From Pseudoscleropodium purum (taxonomy: Eukaryota > Streptophyta > Bryopsida > Hypnales > Brachytheciaceae): a stretch of DNA of 64,000 nucleotides. The position numbers were made by a program, and so were the translations under genes. The notes beneath the pieces are model-generated. The model searched no databases. It was not told the DNA's origin and saw only the letters and a program-made list of their open reading frames with translations. The stretch lies in the NCBI GenBank assembly GCA_963969395.1, contig OZ017804.1, forward strand, positions 15,996,001 through 16,060,000, in the 5' to 3' direction. Shown piece by piece: positions 48,901 to 61,760 of the stretch (the stretch's first letter is position 1; the number at the start of each line of letters is the position of its first letter).

Positions 48901-50573
48901 CTTGATACCAACTACTAACTTTTATTGCCAAAATGAATTGATCAATTGCATTGATTTGAAGCTAACTTACAGTGAATTGATGAAAGTGTAAATTGAGGTA
49001 TAAATTCTGCCCATTCTAGACACATGTTATTCATATTTGACTTTCTATAATCAATTCCCTAAAATAAGCAATTCATTACTTCATTTGTATTTTATGATTT
49101 GCAATGCAAACAACTTAGAATGGAACTTTTCCTAGATGTTCCAAATAGGAGTTTGGATTGGAATAGGGTAACTTGACTTATTTCCTCTTAAGAATATTCC
49201 TCTTAAGTTTGGTTTGATACTAGGTTTCTAAACTAAAAAATACACAATCAAGGAACTATGAAATCACAAATTCACACCAAAAAATGTATTGTTCAAAAAG
49301 TGGACAAATTATATTCTCTTATCTTGTCTTGACAAGTAAAATCCACAAAAATTGGTGATTACAAATTTTTAATTCATCAATGACATATTTCATCCATTTC
49401 TAGATGGGCATTTTCATCGGATAATCTCCTTGTTGTCAAGAATTTTAGAATTCTAACAAAAGACATGCATGTATTCCATGTTGGGCTTTGTCCTTTTCGT
49501 TTGCCTGTTTTTTGTCAAAATTTCCTTCACCTTAATGATTGCCCAATACATAATTCTTAAATCTTTGAGAGTAAGGAATATACAAAAAAATCTTACTTTG
49601 TTGAAATGTACAATGTACGCTTTTTTCAACCTTTAATGCACTCCTCAACAAAAAAAAAATGTACAATGTATGCTTTTATTTTAAGAGCAATAGGAATTTT
49701 GTTTTTTACAAGTACTTCAACAACACAAACTTGCAATGAGTCTAAGAAAACTAATGAATATCAAGATACTTTACAAATTGGAGGATATCCAAACCATCCT
49801 ATATTCCTGTAAGGTAATTTCATCCACTCTTGGCCCAAACTTGGTTTCAAGTGAATCTTTGATAAAAAGTAGATTTAGGATTTTTTGGAATGTTTCAACT
49901 TCTTAAATCCATTTTAGTAGTGAATAAGGCTTGCCAAGTACTATGTGTAGGCTGTAGAGTTAAAGCATTGTTCATTGATGAATTTTACATATCTTGAGTA
50001 TATAAATTTTGGCCAAGGAGGAAGTCCCATGCCCCGCCTTCAGGAGAATTTTGATTTCCATTAGGATGACCGCTAAGCCATCAAATGTCATTTGAGGATT
50101 AAATCTTAAAATGACTCTCACCTTGATCCAAAATTCATTTGACAATGGATTCCAAATCTTAATTTAGAAAATAGAAATTAAGGGACTAAGGCCACCCAAC
50201 AATTTACTCCTAAATTCCCATTGTTCTTTTGGAAGACAAAATAGACTTTGGGCAGGCTCCTATAATCTCAATTTTTATTGTAATTCTTTTAAACCTTTTT
50301 TGAAGTTAAAAAATCAAAATCAAAATTGCAAAATTTTGTTTTTCATAGATTGCATTTTAACCATTTTTATCTATATGGAAAGACTTGATTCATTCTATTT
50401 GGATTAGTAATGAAAGTAATTATGGACAATCTTGTTTTTTGGACAATCAAAGAATCTTCTTGAAAAAAAGAATTTGTTGGATTCATTTTTGGATGTAGTT
50501 TTCACAATTTAAAAAAAAGTTCAATAAGGCTTAGTTAGCTTGCTAGAACAAATTGACACCATTTAGACCAACG
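45909..50573 (+). repeat. Large direct repeat, copy B (about 4.66 kb)
   Basis: Counterpart of 37968-42425, described there. It retains empty sites for the two elements inserted in copy A (near 46245 and 49428). It carries two extra blocks near 46270-46605 and 46827-47370; the latter contains ordinary A+T-rich sequence with no recognisable ends, so it is unclear whether these are gains in B or losses in A. No coding sequence was seen. Confidence 0.85.
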
Positions 50574-51030
50574 TAGGAGCAAAGACTAAATTGAAATAAG
50601 CTAGAGTAAAAAAAATATCCAAATTGGCTATAGAAGTCATAGTTGGAGTAAAGCAAAACAATAAAAACAATTAATTTGGGAGATTTTTAACCTGTGGCCT
50701 TTAAGAATGGAATGCCAAATTGTGTAATCAACCAAATGGTGAAGAAAATAGCTTATATATGTCTAATTGGAAGAATTCTTTCAACTTATAGTTGAGTTGA
50801 CCAAATTGGATTATTTAGTGGAAAACCTATTAGTTATTGTCTACTTAAGCAAACCTCACACTATAATTTAGATTTCCAAATAGGATGTTTAAATCTTCTT
50901 ATACAAATTTAAGTTCAAAACTTTTTAATTTGATCATTTGGTATTAATCAATACATTTGTGTATTTTCACTCAAAGTAAAATATTCGAGATTTCACAATA
51001 CAATTCATACTAATATGTGTGCCAAAGTTG
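50574..51030. other. Intergenic
   Basis: A+T-rich sequence between the large repeat and the CACTA-type end; nothing recognised. Confidence 0.5.
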
Positions 51031-51600
51031 CACTATAAGAAAATAGTGTTTTTTTGGGCATTAGAAATTTGGCATCCGCTTGTTACTCCCATTGTTTTAA
51101 AACATCAACATGGACGTCCAAAAAAAGCATCTCTAGAAAACGTGCCTTTAACATCAAAAATGTAGCCAGACATTGGTATGTTTTGCCCTAGAGATCCCAA
51201 AAAACATGGGTCAACGGGATCTTTTAAGCTTGCAATGTGGTTGCCACTTGAGTGCCATGCAGGCACAGATAGCTACATAGGATTTTTTTTCCATCTATGC
51301 CATGGCAGTGAAAAAAGAAGTAATGTGGCAGACTAAGAGGTTGACGTGGCATGCCACGTCACCATAGTTTTTTTTGTTGTATAGGTATTTTCATATTTTT
51401 TTTGAAATGTCAACACAAACATCCGAATGTCTTCCAAGATGTCTTCTGAGATGTCAATATAGATGTCCAAACGTTTCTGAAGACATCTTCTAAGATATTA
51501 ACTTTGACACTAGATGCTTTTGGAGACATCAACTTCAACATTCACATGTTTTGCAACATTATAGTAGATGCACTATGCACACTTTCTAGAACGTTCAATA
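51031..51600 (+). mobile_element. CACTA-type element end without a partner
   Basis: CACTATAAGAAAATAGTG at 51031 is a typical CACTA terminus. It is followed by subterminal repeats of the AAGATGTC/GACATCTT kind (51430-51540) and an internal CCACGTCA/TGACGTGG hairpin (51335-51365). No facing TATAGTG end with a matching TTG target repeat was found, so the right boundary is arbitrary and the element appears truncated. Confidence 0.6.
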
Positions 51601-52306
51601 TAATACACGTTCAACAATAATTGTACAACTATTAAATTTCCACGAAGAAGTAGAGAAGGGCCCCTATTTTACAATAGGTTAATTTTGTATTCCTCAATTT
51701 ATTTTAATTTGATAACACTAAATCTTTGAATCAACAACAATTTCATGATTTCCAAATTCAATCATCTTGTGGTGCAAATAATAAATTCATCCATTCCCAA
51801 ATTCCACCTTGAAAAGTGAAATATTTGAAAGTTCTCGTTAGAATTATTAATATAATCTATTTCATTAAATTCACATGATTCGAGCACCAAAAATAATGAC
51901 AAATATGTATACAAGTCTAAAATCTAGGATATTTTGGATTTATGTTTCAAAACACTTATTTTGAAGGGTGCCAAAGTTTTGGAATATTGCCAATTTAATA
52001 AAATTAACATTTAAATAGGAAGATCTTAGGGACCTTTAATTTTGTGATGTCACTATATATTGAATAAATTCACATACAATGATATAGGAATCATGGACAA
52101 GTTTAAGTTCAAAAGAAGAGTTGTAATTAATGGAAAGAAAAAGGTCCCTATGCCAACCTTAAAGTCCAAGAATAATGTTTTGAAATTGAAGATGCCGAGC
52201 CCATATTTGACTTATTTTGAATATCTCAAGGACATGTGAGACTCATAAGAGAAATGCATAACTTCAATTTTTTCACAAGCAAGCTTGTATATACGAACTC
52301 AAATTA

Positions 52307-55300
52307 CACTATAAGAAAACCACATTTTTTTATACAAGTATAAGAACATAGTAAGTACATCAATTTGGACATTAGCCATATTAACAAGGATGTCTAAAAA
52401 TTGTGTCAAGTTGGACATGCCAAAAAATGTGGAAAATTTTTAGAAACATAGTTTGATTTCAAGAAAATTTTGGAGGACGTCACAAAAAATACGGTTTTTG
52501 AAGGTCATGAAAAGTTGCCATGTAGCTACCACTTAGCCTCTATGTCAGCTCTAATAGGACAAGCAATGCCACATCAACAATTTCTTCATTCGGGCTTTTG
52601 CTGACGTCAGCAATGCACTAGGTCTTGGATCTTTTAATTTGGACATCTGTTGTAACATGCATATTTTTTTTAGACACCAATAATAACGTAAAAATAATTT
52701 ATTTGAACATCGTGTAGCATTCACCATATGTTATGGCATGTCTACAAAAACCTAAAAACATCACAAACATCTTCTTGGACATGTTTGATGAATATGTCTC
52801 AGTTTTTTGAGACATCAACTTAGACATCTAAATGTTTTTTAAGATGTTGTATGGCTGCAAATACAATTATTGTGTAAAATATATATATTTCTATTATTTA
52901 AATGGGTTTCAATATTATAATATAGTAAAGGAAATGACGTTATTTGAAGTGGCTTTATGGTGACGCCTTCTCTTTACCTTTACAAGCAACTATAAAGAGA
53001 GAGATTTGTTTGATAGCTTCATCACTTTAATGTTATTCTCTTTGTTTTTCATTTAAATTATTATATCAAATTGGAGGATTTTTTCTGTCTTAAAATGACG
53101 AATCTCAATTGGAGTGGGAGTTTTGATTTTCCTCATTGCAACTACTGGATAAACTTCAATAGCCATTGGGTCTTTCATTGCAGTATGGGTGATCATAAGA
53201 CGCAGCTAGACCATTTCAACTACTAAAACAACCTCACATGGAAAAATGATAGCATGTAAAATTTCAACGTGACCCTCAAACATTGGTGATCTTGTTGCAA
53301 GTTCAATGCATTGAATTTGATAGCCGTGAAGTTACATTCAAAGAGTGTTTTGAAGATTTAAATGATGATTAATATTATTGCATGGTTAGGCCTATCAAGG
53401 GAAGTCATAGTTATCAACAATGATTAAAAGGACTAATCAATATTTTAACTAAGGCAGATCATGTCAATTCTATCGCTACTATCGTCAACCGCATCCTTAA
53501 ATTCTTAAAGATGGAGTGATATTTCGTTTGAATCTTTAGTTTTTTACCTCTATCAAGCATTCATTTAGTATTAGTCTTCATATTTATGCTTGGAGTATTT
53601 TATTAAAATTTTACAGTGTAATTATAGTTGTAGAAGGGAGACATGGAGTTAGTTTGCCTTCTCGATGAACTTTGAAGTGAATTTCTTTAAAAGATAAAGA
53701 TAAAAAAATAATTGTGAGGTCAAGTTGTTGATCAATTATTGGTGTTGTAGCTTTGTAAGCAAGTTAGGGGCTGGTTTTCACTTGTTTGTGGGGTAGAAGT
53801 GTTGAAAAAGTTGAAGGAAAGGTGGACACTATTCATCTTTTCTCTCGTTGTTAGTTTTGTGAAACTCATATGATTGAAGATTTATTGTATATTGGTTAGG
53901 AAGAATTTGGAAATGAAAATTGGAAGAATTGTATATCATGGTGTTTTGATTTTGTAAAGCTTTTATTTACTTGATTTGAAGTTAACATCCAAAAGTTGTG
54001 CTAATTTGAGTGGAAAAAGGTTTGTTGTCTCTCATGTGAAGGGGCAAAGACTTTGAACATCCATAAAAGATGGACAGATTTTTTTTCTAGTATGAAATTT
54101 TGAAGCAGTGTAGAAGATGTTGTTAGCTTTGTACAAAAATATTACACGCTCTCTTTGGAGTTTGTACGAATGATTGGTGAACATTGAGGTGAAAGAGGGT
54201 CTGCTGCCTTTAATTTTAGAGGCCAAAACTTTGAACGGCCATAGATGTTGAACAAAGTGTTAGAATGACTTGAGATTTTAAAGGAGAGTAGGAATTTGTG
54301 TTAGCTTTTAAAAAAGATATCATTCACTTTATTTGAAGTTGGAGAGCAATGGTGGCACTCATTCAAAATTCAATTTTGAAATTGAAATTGCGATTAGAAT
54401 TGAAGCTTAAGACAAGAAGACTTGTGTATTGTGTGTTGTGGCTTGTGGCTTTGTAAACATTTGTTATTGCAAGAAGATTGGTTTATACCAATGCTTAGTC
54501 TCATTTTGTGTTGTGGTGACAAAGTGGGGTTAATGGCCTATATGGTGAAGATTTACTTGTTCTTATAATGAAGCTTGTTTTTTAAAACTGATCAACAAGA
54601 GTTTGAAGTTTAGGAGCCAAATTCCAAACTGTTAGCTCGTGGTTTGGCCGTTGCATTTTACCCATCTAAAGCCATGAGATTTTATCATACACCTTAACTC
54701 TTATACCCATTTAGAATCAACCAATACATGATAGGTCAACGGATAACAATTTGATGGCAATTTAGAAGATTTGACGTTCAAGATCAAAGGTTCAATACAA
54801 CTACAACTTTCAGTTTTGAACCATAATAATTTAGTCGATAAATTTGTTGTGACGAACCCACTCATATTCATTTTCTTTATTACTTTATTAGTTGTTAGTA
54901 GGATGAATTTACGAATGACGAGTTCACTTGTTTTTATTATTCTACGACTTCCTTCATTCCCAAGCCATTTCTAATCATAGCCAAAATCTCTATGATTTTC
55001 CAAGGCAAACGTTTTCTATATGACAACGTCAACTTAGATGTTTAGACATTTTGCAATGACAACTTAGACATACCATATAAAATACATTGTACCATATACA
55101 ATATGCCATATATTGTATAATATATACAATACACTATACATTGTACAATATATACAATACATCATGCATTTTATAATATATATAATATATCATATTTCAT
55201 TTGAAAAGCCAATTATTGTGAATATAATGATGTGAGAAAACAAGATTATTTATATGAGTGGATGGTAGTAGGGAAAACAAACTATATGAGATATATAAAA

Positions 55301-55964
55301 CCTTGGAATTATATGAAAAATATAATTTTAGATACAAGCATCTTCATGAATAATTGAATACGACTTTGTTTTAGTTGATGTCTAAAAAAACTTTTGAACG
55401 TCTTAGTTGACGTCTTAATTAATGTCTCAAAAAACATCTTGATGTTTTAGCTAATGTTTTAGTTGACATCTAAAAAAACATCTTGACATCTTAATTGGTA
55501 TTTTTGACAATGTCAAAAAAAATTTAATTCTCAAATGGTGTCAAAGTGTGTTGACATCATCTTCTTTGGAGCCCACATTAGGTGCCATATTTTTTCTTTT
55601 GCAAAAAACTACCATATGGTTGCTCTTACCTTATTTTTTTCAACTTTGATCAGTATTTTATCTTAGTCCTAAGTAACTTCTACAAACTTATTAATAGTCA
55701 AACCATAAACCTTTGTTCACATGGCACTGTTATGTTTTTTTGAATGTTACAAAAAACATGTCGATGTTATTCTTGATGTCTCACTGAACATACTTGTTTT
55801 TCCTAATGTAGTGTTGTTTCTCACCGACATGCACATGTTCACTACAATATCCACTCCAATTCTGCCACCTATTGTCTCTAAATCTCTAACATCCTCTTCT
55901 TTGCAAAAACATGCTTTGTTTATAGTCTAATGTAACAAAAAATGTGTTTTTTTTTTTTATAGTG
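52307..55964 (+). mobile_element. Non-autonomous CACTA (En/Spm-type) element, 3.66 kb
   Basis: The left end CACTATAAGAAAACCACATT pairs with the right end, which on the minus strand reads CACTATAAAAAAAAAAAACA and continues CATTTTTT. The 3-bp repeat TTA flanks both ends (52304-52306 and 55965-55967), the size expected for CACTA elements. Subterminal zones are crowded with short GACATCTTA/TAAGATGTC repeats (52640-52850 and 55380-55510). No transposase domain is recognisable; the interior contains a 180-bp tandem duplication at 54010-54360 and A+T-rich sequence. It should therefore depend on a helper element elsewhere. Confidence 0.85.
54010..54360 (+). repeat. Tandem duplication inside the CACTA element, about 180 bp x 2
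   Basis: GGTTTGTTGTCTCT or GGGTCTGCTGCCTTT, then AAGACTTTGAACATCCATA or AAAACTTTGAACGGCCATA, then TTGTTAGCTTT or TGTGTTAGCTTTT and a TCTTTGGAGTTT or CTTTATTTGAAGTT block appear twice in order. The copies are considerably diverged. Confidence 0.6.
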
Positions 55965-55967
55965 TTA

Positions 55968-58900
55968 GCTTTTTTGTTAATTATTATAACTTTTGATTCC
56001 GCTTTTCTCATTGTAAACTTTTTGAAATGCACATGGTTTAATTTTATGTAATTTTAATGTCAATTTCATTAAATTGGTGGTATTCCAATACTTTGAAATT
56101 TTTTATTTTTGAAACACACAATTTTCAAGGGTTGCAACAAGGATTGACACAACATGACATCCACAACAATCCAACTTCAAAAATTAGTTCAAGACATTAC
56201 ACACCGTGAGTTTCTCCATCAAAACATGAGTATAGAAAAAAGCCCATTAAGCTAACAAAGTCAACATAGGGAATCCAATTTGGAATCTTGTGGATTCAAC
56301 CAAAAGTCTTTATTACTTACCCTATCATCTAGGGTAAAGTAAACTTACCTATGACAGGCAAACCATCCATAAGAGGCACTTAGGAAATTACCCATTGGAG
56401 TTCTATATCAATCCATGACAAACTTTTTTTAATAAATGGGATTAGAACTACATTAGGTTGATCTGTGGCCATAATCAAAGCCTTGGAAGATAGTCATGGA
56501 ATTATTAGTGACTATTATAAGACACTTACATCTTTCTAGTATAAACTTGTCATATAAAGTTATTTTTATAATTCTTTCATGTCATAGCCGTGTTAGAATA
56601 TGTTGTGACTTCTTTAGGTGGTAAAATAACCATTATGGAAACACTTCTTTGTTAATTTGGGATAGCCTAGTAGTCTACAAACTCTTTTGGGCTAATTGGA
56701 CAACACACTTCAAAAGTTCATAAAAAATTTGTATTTTGTCCAAAAAAACAAAATTCAAATTTTTTCCTTCATTTCTTACATTTTTTTTTGTATGGAAAAA
56801 AATTTGACTTTTTTTGCTAATGACAATAGAACAAAGCACTCATTCTGCTTGTCATAGGCAGGTTTATCATAGTTTAAGGTCATTTCAAACCTACTTTGGC
56901 ACTTTTTAGAATGCAAGATTTAAAACAAAAATCCATACCTAGCTTAGACTTTAGTTAGTTATATTACTTACATATGACAATTTTTTGTCACTTGAATTGC
57001 ACCACAGCTAATTTAACAAAATTGGCTAGTAACCATACGAAGAATAGATTTTAGTTGTGTCTGAGAAACTTAAATAAGTTAGTCTCCACATTCAATCGAT
57101 GCCTACTTTCTTTAGGGGAAGTCATACACTAATATCATGTTCTTCACTTGAAAAGTCACTAGGTCTTTTCTTTAATCTCCCTCCTTGATTAGGATTAGTA
57201 ATTTGAGGATTGGAGTTCAATTCCATAGCCTTATATTGAAATTAAATGGCAAGTTTTTTATAATTCAGTGAATTTTGTTATGATATTTCACTCCCAACTG
57301 TACAACTGCATGCTTTAAGTTGAATTGGTGGAGTAATCAATAGATCTGCTGTTTAAATTTGCATTTCACGGTGATTGGAATGCCAGTAGTTATTGCTTTT
57401 GGGGAATGAATTTGAATGTTCTGTGCTTGTTATCTACTATCTATGAAGACAATGAGGCTGGGACTCTTTGGAGAGTCTTCGTCATTCTTTTGACATCCTT
57501 TTCGACATTCTGTAATTTCCAACATGTAATACTTGACATTTTTAAATTAGATGTTTTTCAACACTTTAGCTTAGATATCGAAAAATATCAAATGAAATGT
57601 TGAAAAACTGTTACAAACTTGTCAAAACAATGAGCATTGAGACTGGGACTAGCACAAGGAAGGTACATAAGGAAGGTAGAGCCTAATCCCTTTTGGGATT
57701 TAATATAGCTTTTCCTTCTCTTTCCATGGTAAAGAGCATAACTAGGTGCAGGTAAAAATTGGACCAATATTTCATGGTAAAAAAGGGATAAATCATCATG
57801 TAGGTAGGAAAGATAATTACCATGTAATAAACATAAAAGAGATTATACATACAAAACCCTCAAAACCCATGGGAAACTTAATATAAACAACCATGTGGAA
57901 ACCATAATGAAAAATTACAATAAGGGAAGATGAATACAATAAACTATGTAGTAAGCAATTATAAAAATGCAAGATAATCCAAACAATTGAATTTTTTTTT
58001 TTTTAAATTCTTTCAATTTGAAATGTCAAGTACATGTGAAACTTTAGCAACGTAAATCAAAACCAATGTAAAGGAAACTACTCTATTCTATCATTATGAA
58101 ATCTTTGCCGCTTCTCTTTTTACTTGCATAAGAAATTCAAAACCTATTACTTTACATAAATCAACAAAATTGCACATGAGGTGTAGTTTGTTTTCTCATA
58201 TTGTGAGCCCTGAGGATGTCACCTGGGACTTAGGATCTACTTTTTTAAATTTTTTACTCATTTTTACAAGTAAATTGTGATCAAAACAACCATTTGAGTG
58301 ACTTTACAAGACATTGGGATAAAACCACATGTAATAGAATTAACACCCTGAGGGCATTAAAAATGCCCTAGACATGCTCCCTATGAGTATTAAATATTTA
58401 GAAAAGGTATTTAAATGTGAGATTGTAGATTGGTCAACACACAAAGACAAAACACTTAGTCAGATGCTACATGGGATTTTAACAGTGAAAGTGCACGCGA
58501 CAAAGATTGGCTAAAATCACTAGAGTTAGAGCTAATCTAGCTTTGCTAGTAATTTAGAATCACATGATAAAAAATTAGTTGGAAATCACAATGAAATGTG
58601 AAAAGTGAGAAATAGCCATTACATATGACTTTATAGGTCAAAATCCACAAGAACTACAAGTAAGCAATTTCTACAAGAAAAAAAGGTGTTTCTAGCTTAG
58701 AAACATGGCAAGAGCATAACGGTGAAGCCAAATTGTCAAGATTCCCTAATACATGAATGATTCCTCTCTAGAAGAATTAAAACCAAGAAGGGATAAATTC
58801 TTTCTTTTAGACAAAGTGTAAGTTGGACCCAAAAAATTGCACAAAGTATGTGGGGACTTTTTAAAAGTTACCCAAAAAGTTTCCTAATTTTTTGAATTAT

Positions 58901-60340
58901 GAAACATGACTCCATAGGAAGTCAATCAAACTCACCGAAACCAGGAAAATTCATAGAAATTCATTTGGTGATGGTAAAATCCCACTAAAAATTAGGACAG
59001 TGTATTTTAGTCTAAATAAGAGTCTAATCAAGTTTTGCAACATTCCAACATTGGTAACTATCCGAATCGCTGGTGCAAACGGATTTTAATGGAATTCCAA
59101 AAACATTCTACAGTTGACCACCAACTAACCACTAACCATGATCATACGGAAGCCAAATTAAGTCATCTTGGACTCTTTTTTTACATTCTTGGACCTTCCA
59201 GACAACCATGGCTAGTCAAAATTAGCAAAATCTACAAACTCCAAAAGTTAGTTTTTTCACCTTTTTCATTAAGTTAGGAAATGTTGTCTTTTGTGAGAAT
59301 TTTGGCTTGGGAGTTGGAGATTAGAAGGTCTCTAGGCTAAAAAGGGTCTTTTGAAGCCAATGGCGTAGTTTTTTTTTTCTTGATTGGAATTTTTCTACAA
59401 AAGTTATAGGACATTTAGTAGTAGGGTAGAATTAAGCGTAGTAATATAGTTTTTAGTAGATTTTAGTTTACTTAGGTATTTTTTAACGTAAAAGGAGATA
59501 AGTGAGAGCCCCCAAAATATACAAAAGGGCTCCCACCAACTCCCTTTGCACTCCTTTTTTATTGTTTTATGTCCTTTGGTCGTTCAAGACCAAATCTCTC
59601 CGGCGGTTCGAGACTCACCAACACAAAACATTCAGTTCGTTTTTCGTTTTAGGCTATATGAGGCGACGTTGTCAGGAAAGCTTTGGTGATTGTCTAAGCT
59701 CCTTGTATTTCTTTGCAATTTGAGCTTCTATTGTGTTTTAGAGTCATTTCAAAAGATGTGGGGTCCCTTTGGAATGCTTGCTAACTTTTATATTTTTGAG
59801 TTATTGTTAAAGTCTTTGTGTTTCTTGAGTCTTGGTACTAATCCCAAGGATATTCAAACCAAATTCTGGTAATACTATTAGTTTGAGTACCTTGGAGCTT
59901 GATTTTTGGTTGTTTGAGTCATTGTCATTCTGTACCAAAATCCTTGTGCGGAATTTCACAACGTTATCGTAGAAAATTCCCTGTGGAATTGTACGTGGAG
60001 AATGTGGTTCAAGTATTGTTGTTTGTTCATCTAGGAACACTTGGGTGAGTTCTAAGGTTCCAAGTCTTGTACTATGTCATTTATACATCAAACTTTGTTG
60101 TCTTGTGGAGCTTAATAGCCCATATGGTGAAGCTTTGCTCTTAAACCAATTTTTTTACAAAACATCATTGTTGTATGTGTTGTTTTTAGAGAAGTGGAAG
60201 TGGAACCCTTACTCCTACACATCCAATTTTATTTAGATTAAGGAGTTCTCCAAAAGAGACCCAAAGGTGTGGCTAAGCAATGGCCATATTTTGATTATTG
60301 GACAACCAATTAAGTTAACATATCCCGTAAAAACCAACTA
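55968..60340. other. Intergenic, no recognisable gene
   Basis: A+T-rich sequence throughout. A palindromic AT-only stretch lies just before this region, inside the CACTA element (55070-55195). The section 59450-60200 has more balanced composition and an ATATACAAAAGGG motif that could be a promoter-like element of a decayed retroelement, but no terminal repeats, primer site or protein motif was found. Confidence 0.45.
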
Positions 60341-60344
60341 AGGG

Positions 60345-61760
60345 CCCCCAACAAAGGACTAGCCAGTAAGCCTTTCATCAGAAGGCTCAACCAGCAAGCC
60401 TCTCATTAGAGGACCGGCGAGTAGCTTTCCATTGGGAAGAGCAGTCAAGGAGACACCCCTTTTATTCGGTAAGGCCCTAACCACTGAACAATTCGATGAG
60501 GACAAGACTTGATTAAAAAATTTATCTTTTATTTATTTTTTAATTCATCTAAAATTTAGTTGGTGGCTTCCCACTAAGAGCATCACTCAAAAAAGCTAAC
60601 CAATACTAGCGTCTAAATTTCCCCTTTATTCAATTAGAAGGTCCAAGGAGGGAAATCAGTTAGGTCAATTAGTTTTTTTTAGTAAGGCAACCAGTTAGAA
60701 GGATTGTGACATATTAAAATTTGATTTACTAAACAGAACCAATTAGGCTTCCATTCGAGATAACAAGTCCAGAAAGGCTCACAATAACTCAAAAAGAATC
60801 TAGCCAAAGGATTTCCCATTTAGACAAAATCTCCATTTAGAGGTTAGTCTCCAAAAGAAACGAAACATAACAAGTTTGACTTTAATTTTAAAATCATCAC
60901 AATTAATTCCAGTTAGAGAGGCTTCTCATCGAAAGAGTTAATCTACAAGGGTCAGTCCAAACAAAACAAGTTTGCTTATTTAAAAAATTTGAGAAAGATA
61001 ACCCAGACCGGGTAGGTTCCACCAAGAGAAATCAATCCACTGAGGCCTTCCAATTAAGCAACCAATTAGGAAGTCAAGTCATATGAAAATCTGAATTTTA
61101 TTTAAGTCAACAAGGAACCTAGACATTAAACCTTCCAATCAAGCAATCACTGAAGAAAACCAAAAATTTGAAATTTATTTAAATCCACAAGAAACTGAAC
61201 TAGTGAGGCCCTCCAATTAAGCAACTAGTTGCAGGGTTGACGAATCTTTACGTCCGCCCGAAAAAGGCGCTCGTAACCCGGACGTCCGTCTGCACGGACG
61301 CAGCGTCCTTTCCGCCGTCGGAAAGCGGACGCCTCAGCCGTGGCGAACGGGCGGGGCAGACGGACGACCGCGGGACAGTTGGAATAGGGCGGTCGGGGAA
61401 GCGGACGGGGGAGATGGTCAACGGTCGGAGCAGTCAAGCGGTCAAGGCAGACGGCGACGTCGGGCGCGGTGAACAGTCCAGGCAGACGCTGTGTCCGCTA
61501 GACTTGTGAATGTCGGCGGACGCTGGGGACACAGCATCCGCGTCCGGACGTCCCAGACGTCCGACCGTCTTGTCAACCCTGACTAGTTGGGAGTCAAGTT
61601 ATAAAAAATCTGAATTTTATTTGAATCAACGAGGAGCCCAACAGGAGGCTTCCAATTGAAAAATTAGCTAAGAGGTCAGGTCATAAAAATCTGAATTTTT
61701 TTCAAAAAATTAACAAGGAACCCCAACCAGGAGGCTTTCAATTGCATAGAACAAGCAAGA
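60345..61760 (+). repeat. Tandem-repeat field, period about 80-100 bp, split by a hAT-like element
   Basis: Recurrent blocks CCAATTAAGCAAC, AGTCAAGTCAT or AGTCAAGTTAT, AAATCTGAATTTTATTT, AATCAACGAGGAG-like or CAACAAGGAACC, and GGAGGCTTCCAATT repeat in order at least five times around 61020-61760, with more degenerate copies (AACCAGCAAGCCTCTCATTA and similar) from 60345. The element at 61232-61581 interrupts one unit exactly at AACTAGTTG. Confidence 0.75.
61232..61581. mobile_element. Non-autonomous hAT-like element, GC-rich, copy 2
   Basis: Begins CAGGGTTGACGAATCTTTAC, ends GTCAACCCTG, 350 bp, with exact 8-bp flanks ACTAGTTG at 61224-61231 and 61582-61589. Same family as 16539-16834: near-identical outer portions (CGAATCTNTACGTCCGCCC and GCGTCCGGA-GTCCC-GACGT) with a different number of internal GCGGACG motifs. 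No transposase is encoded. Confidence 0.93.

Noticed and set aside
51031..55964. One large nested CACTA element using the left end at 51031 and the right end at 55964
   Set aside because: The flanks disagree (TTG and TTA), whereas the left end at 52307 has a TTA flank matching the right side.
59450..60236. Possible LTR or retroelement leader
   Set aside because: A promoter-like ATATACAAAAGGG and balanced composition are present, but no terminal repeat partner, primer site or Gag/Pol motif was found.
61225..61509. Open frames on both strands in GC-rich DNA
   Set aside because: Same explanation as the copy at 16.6 kb: both fall in the element and do not match between copies as proteins.
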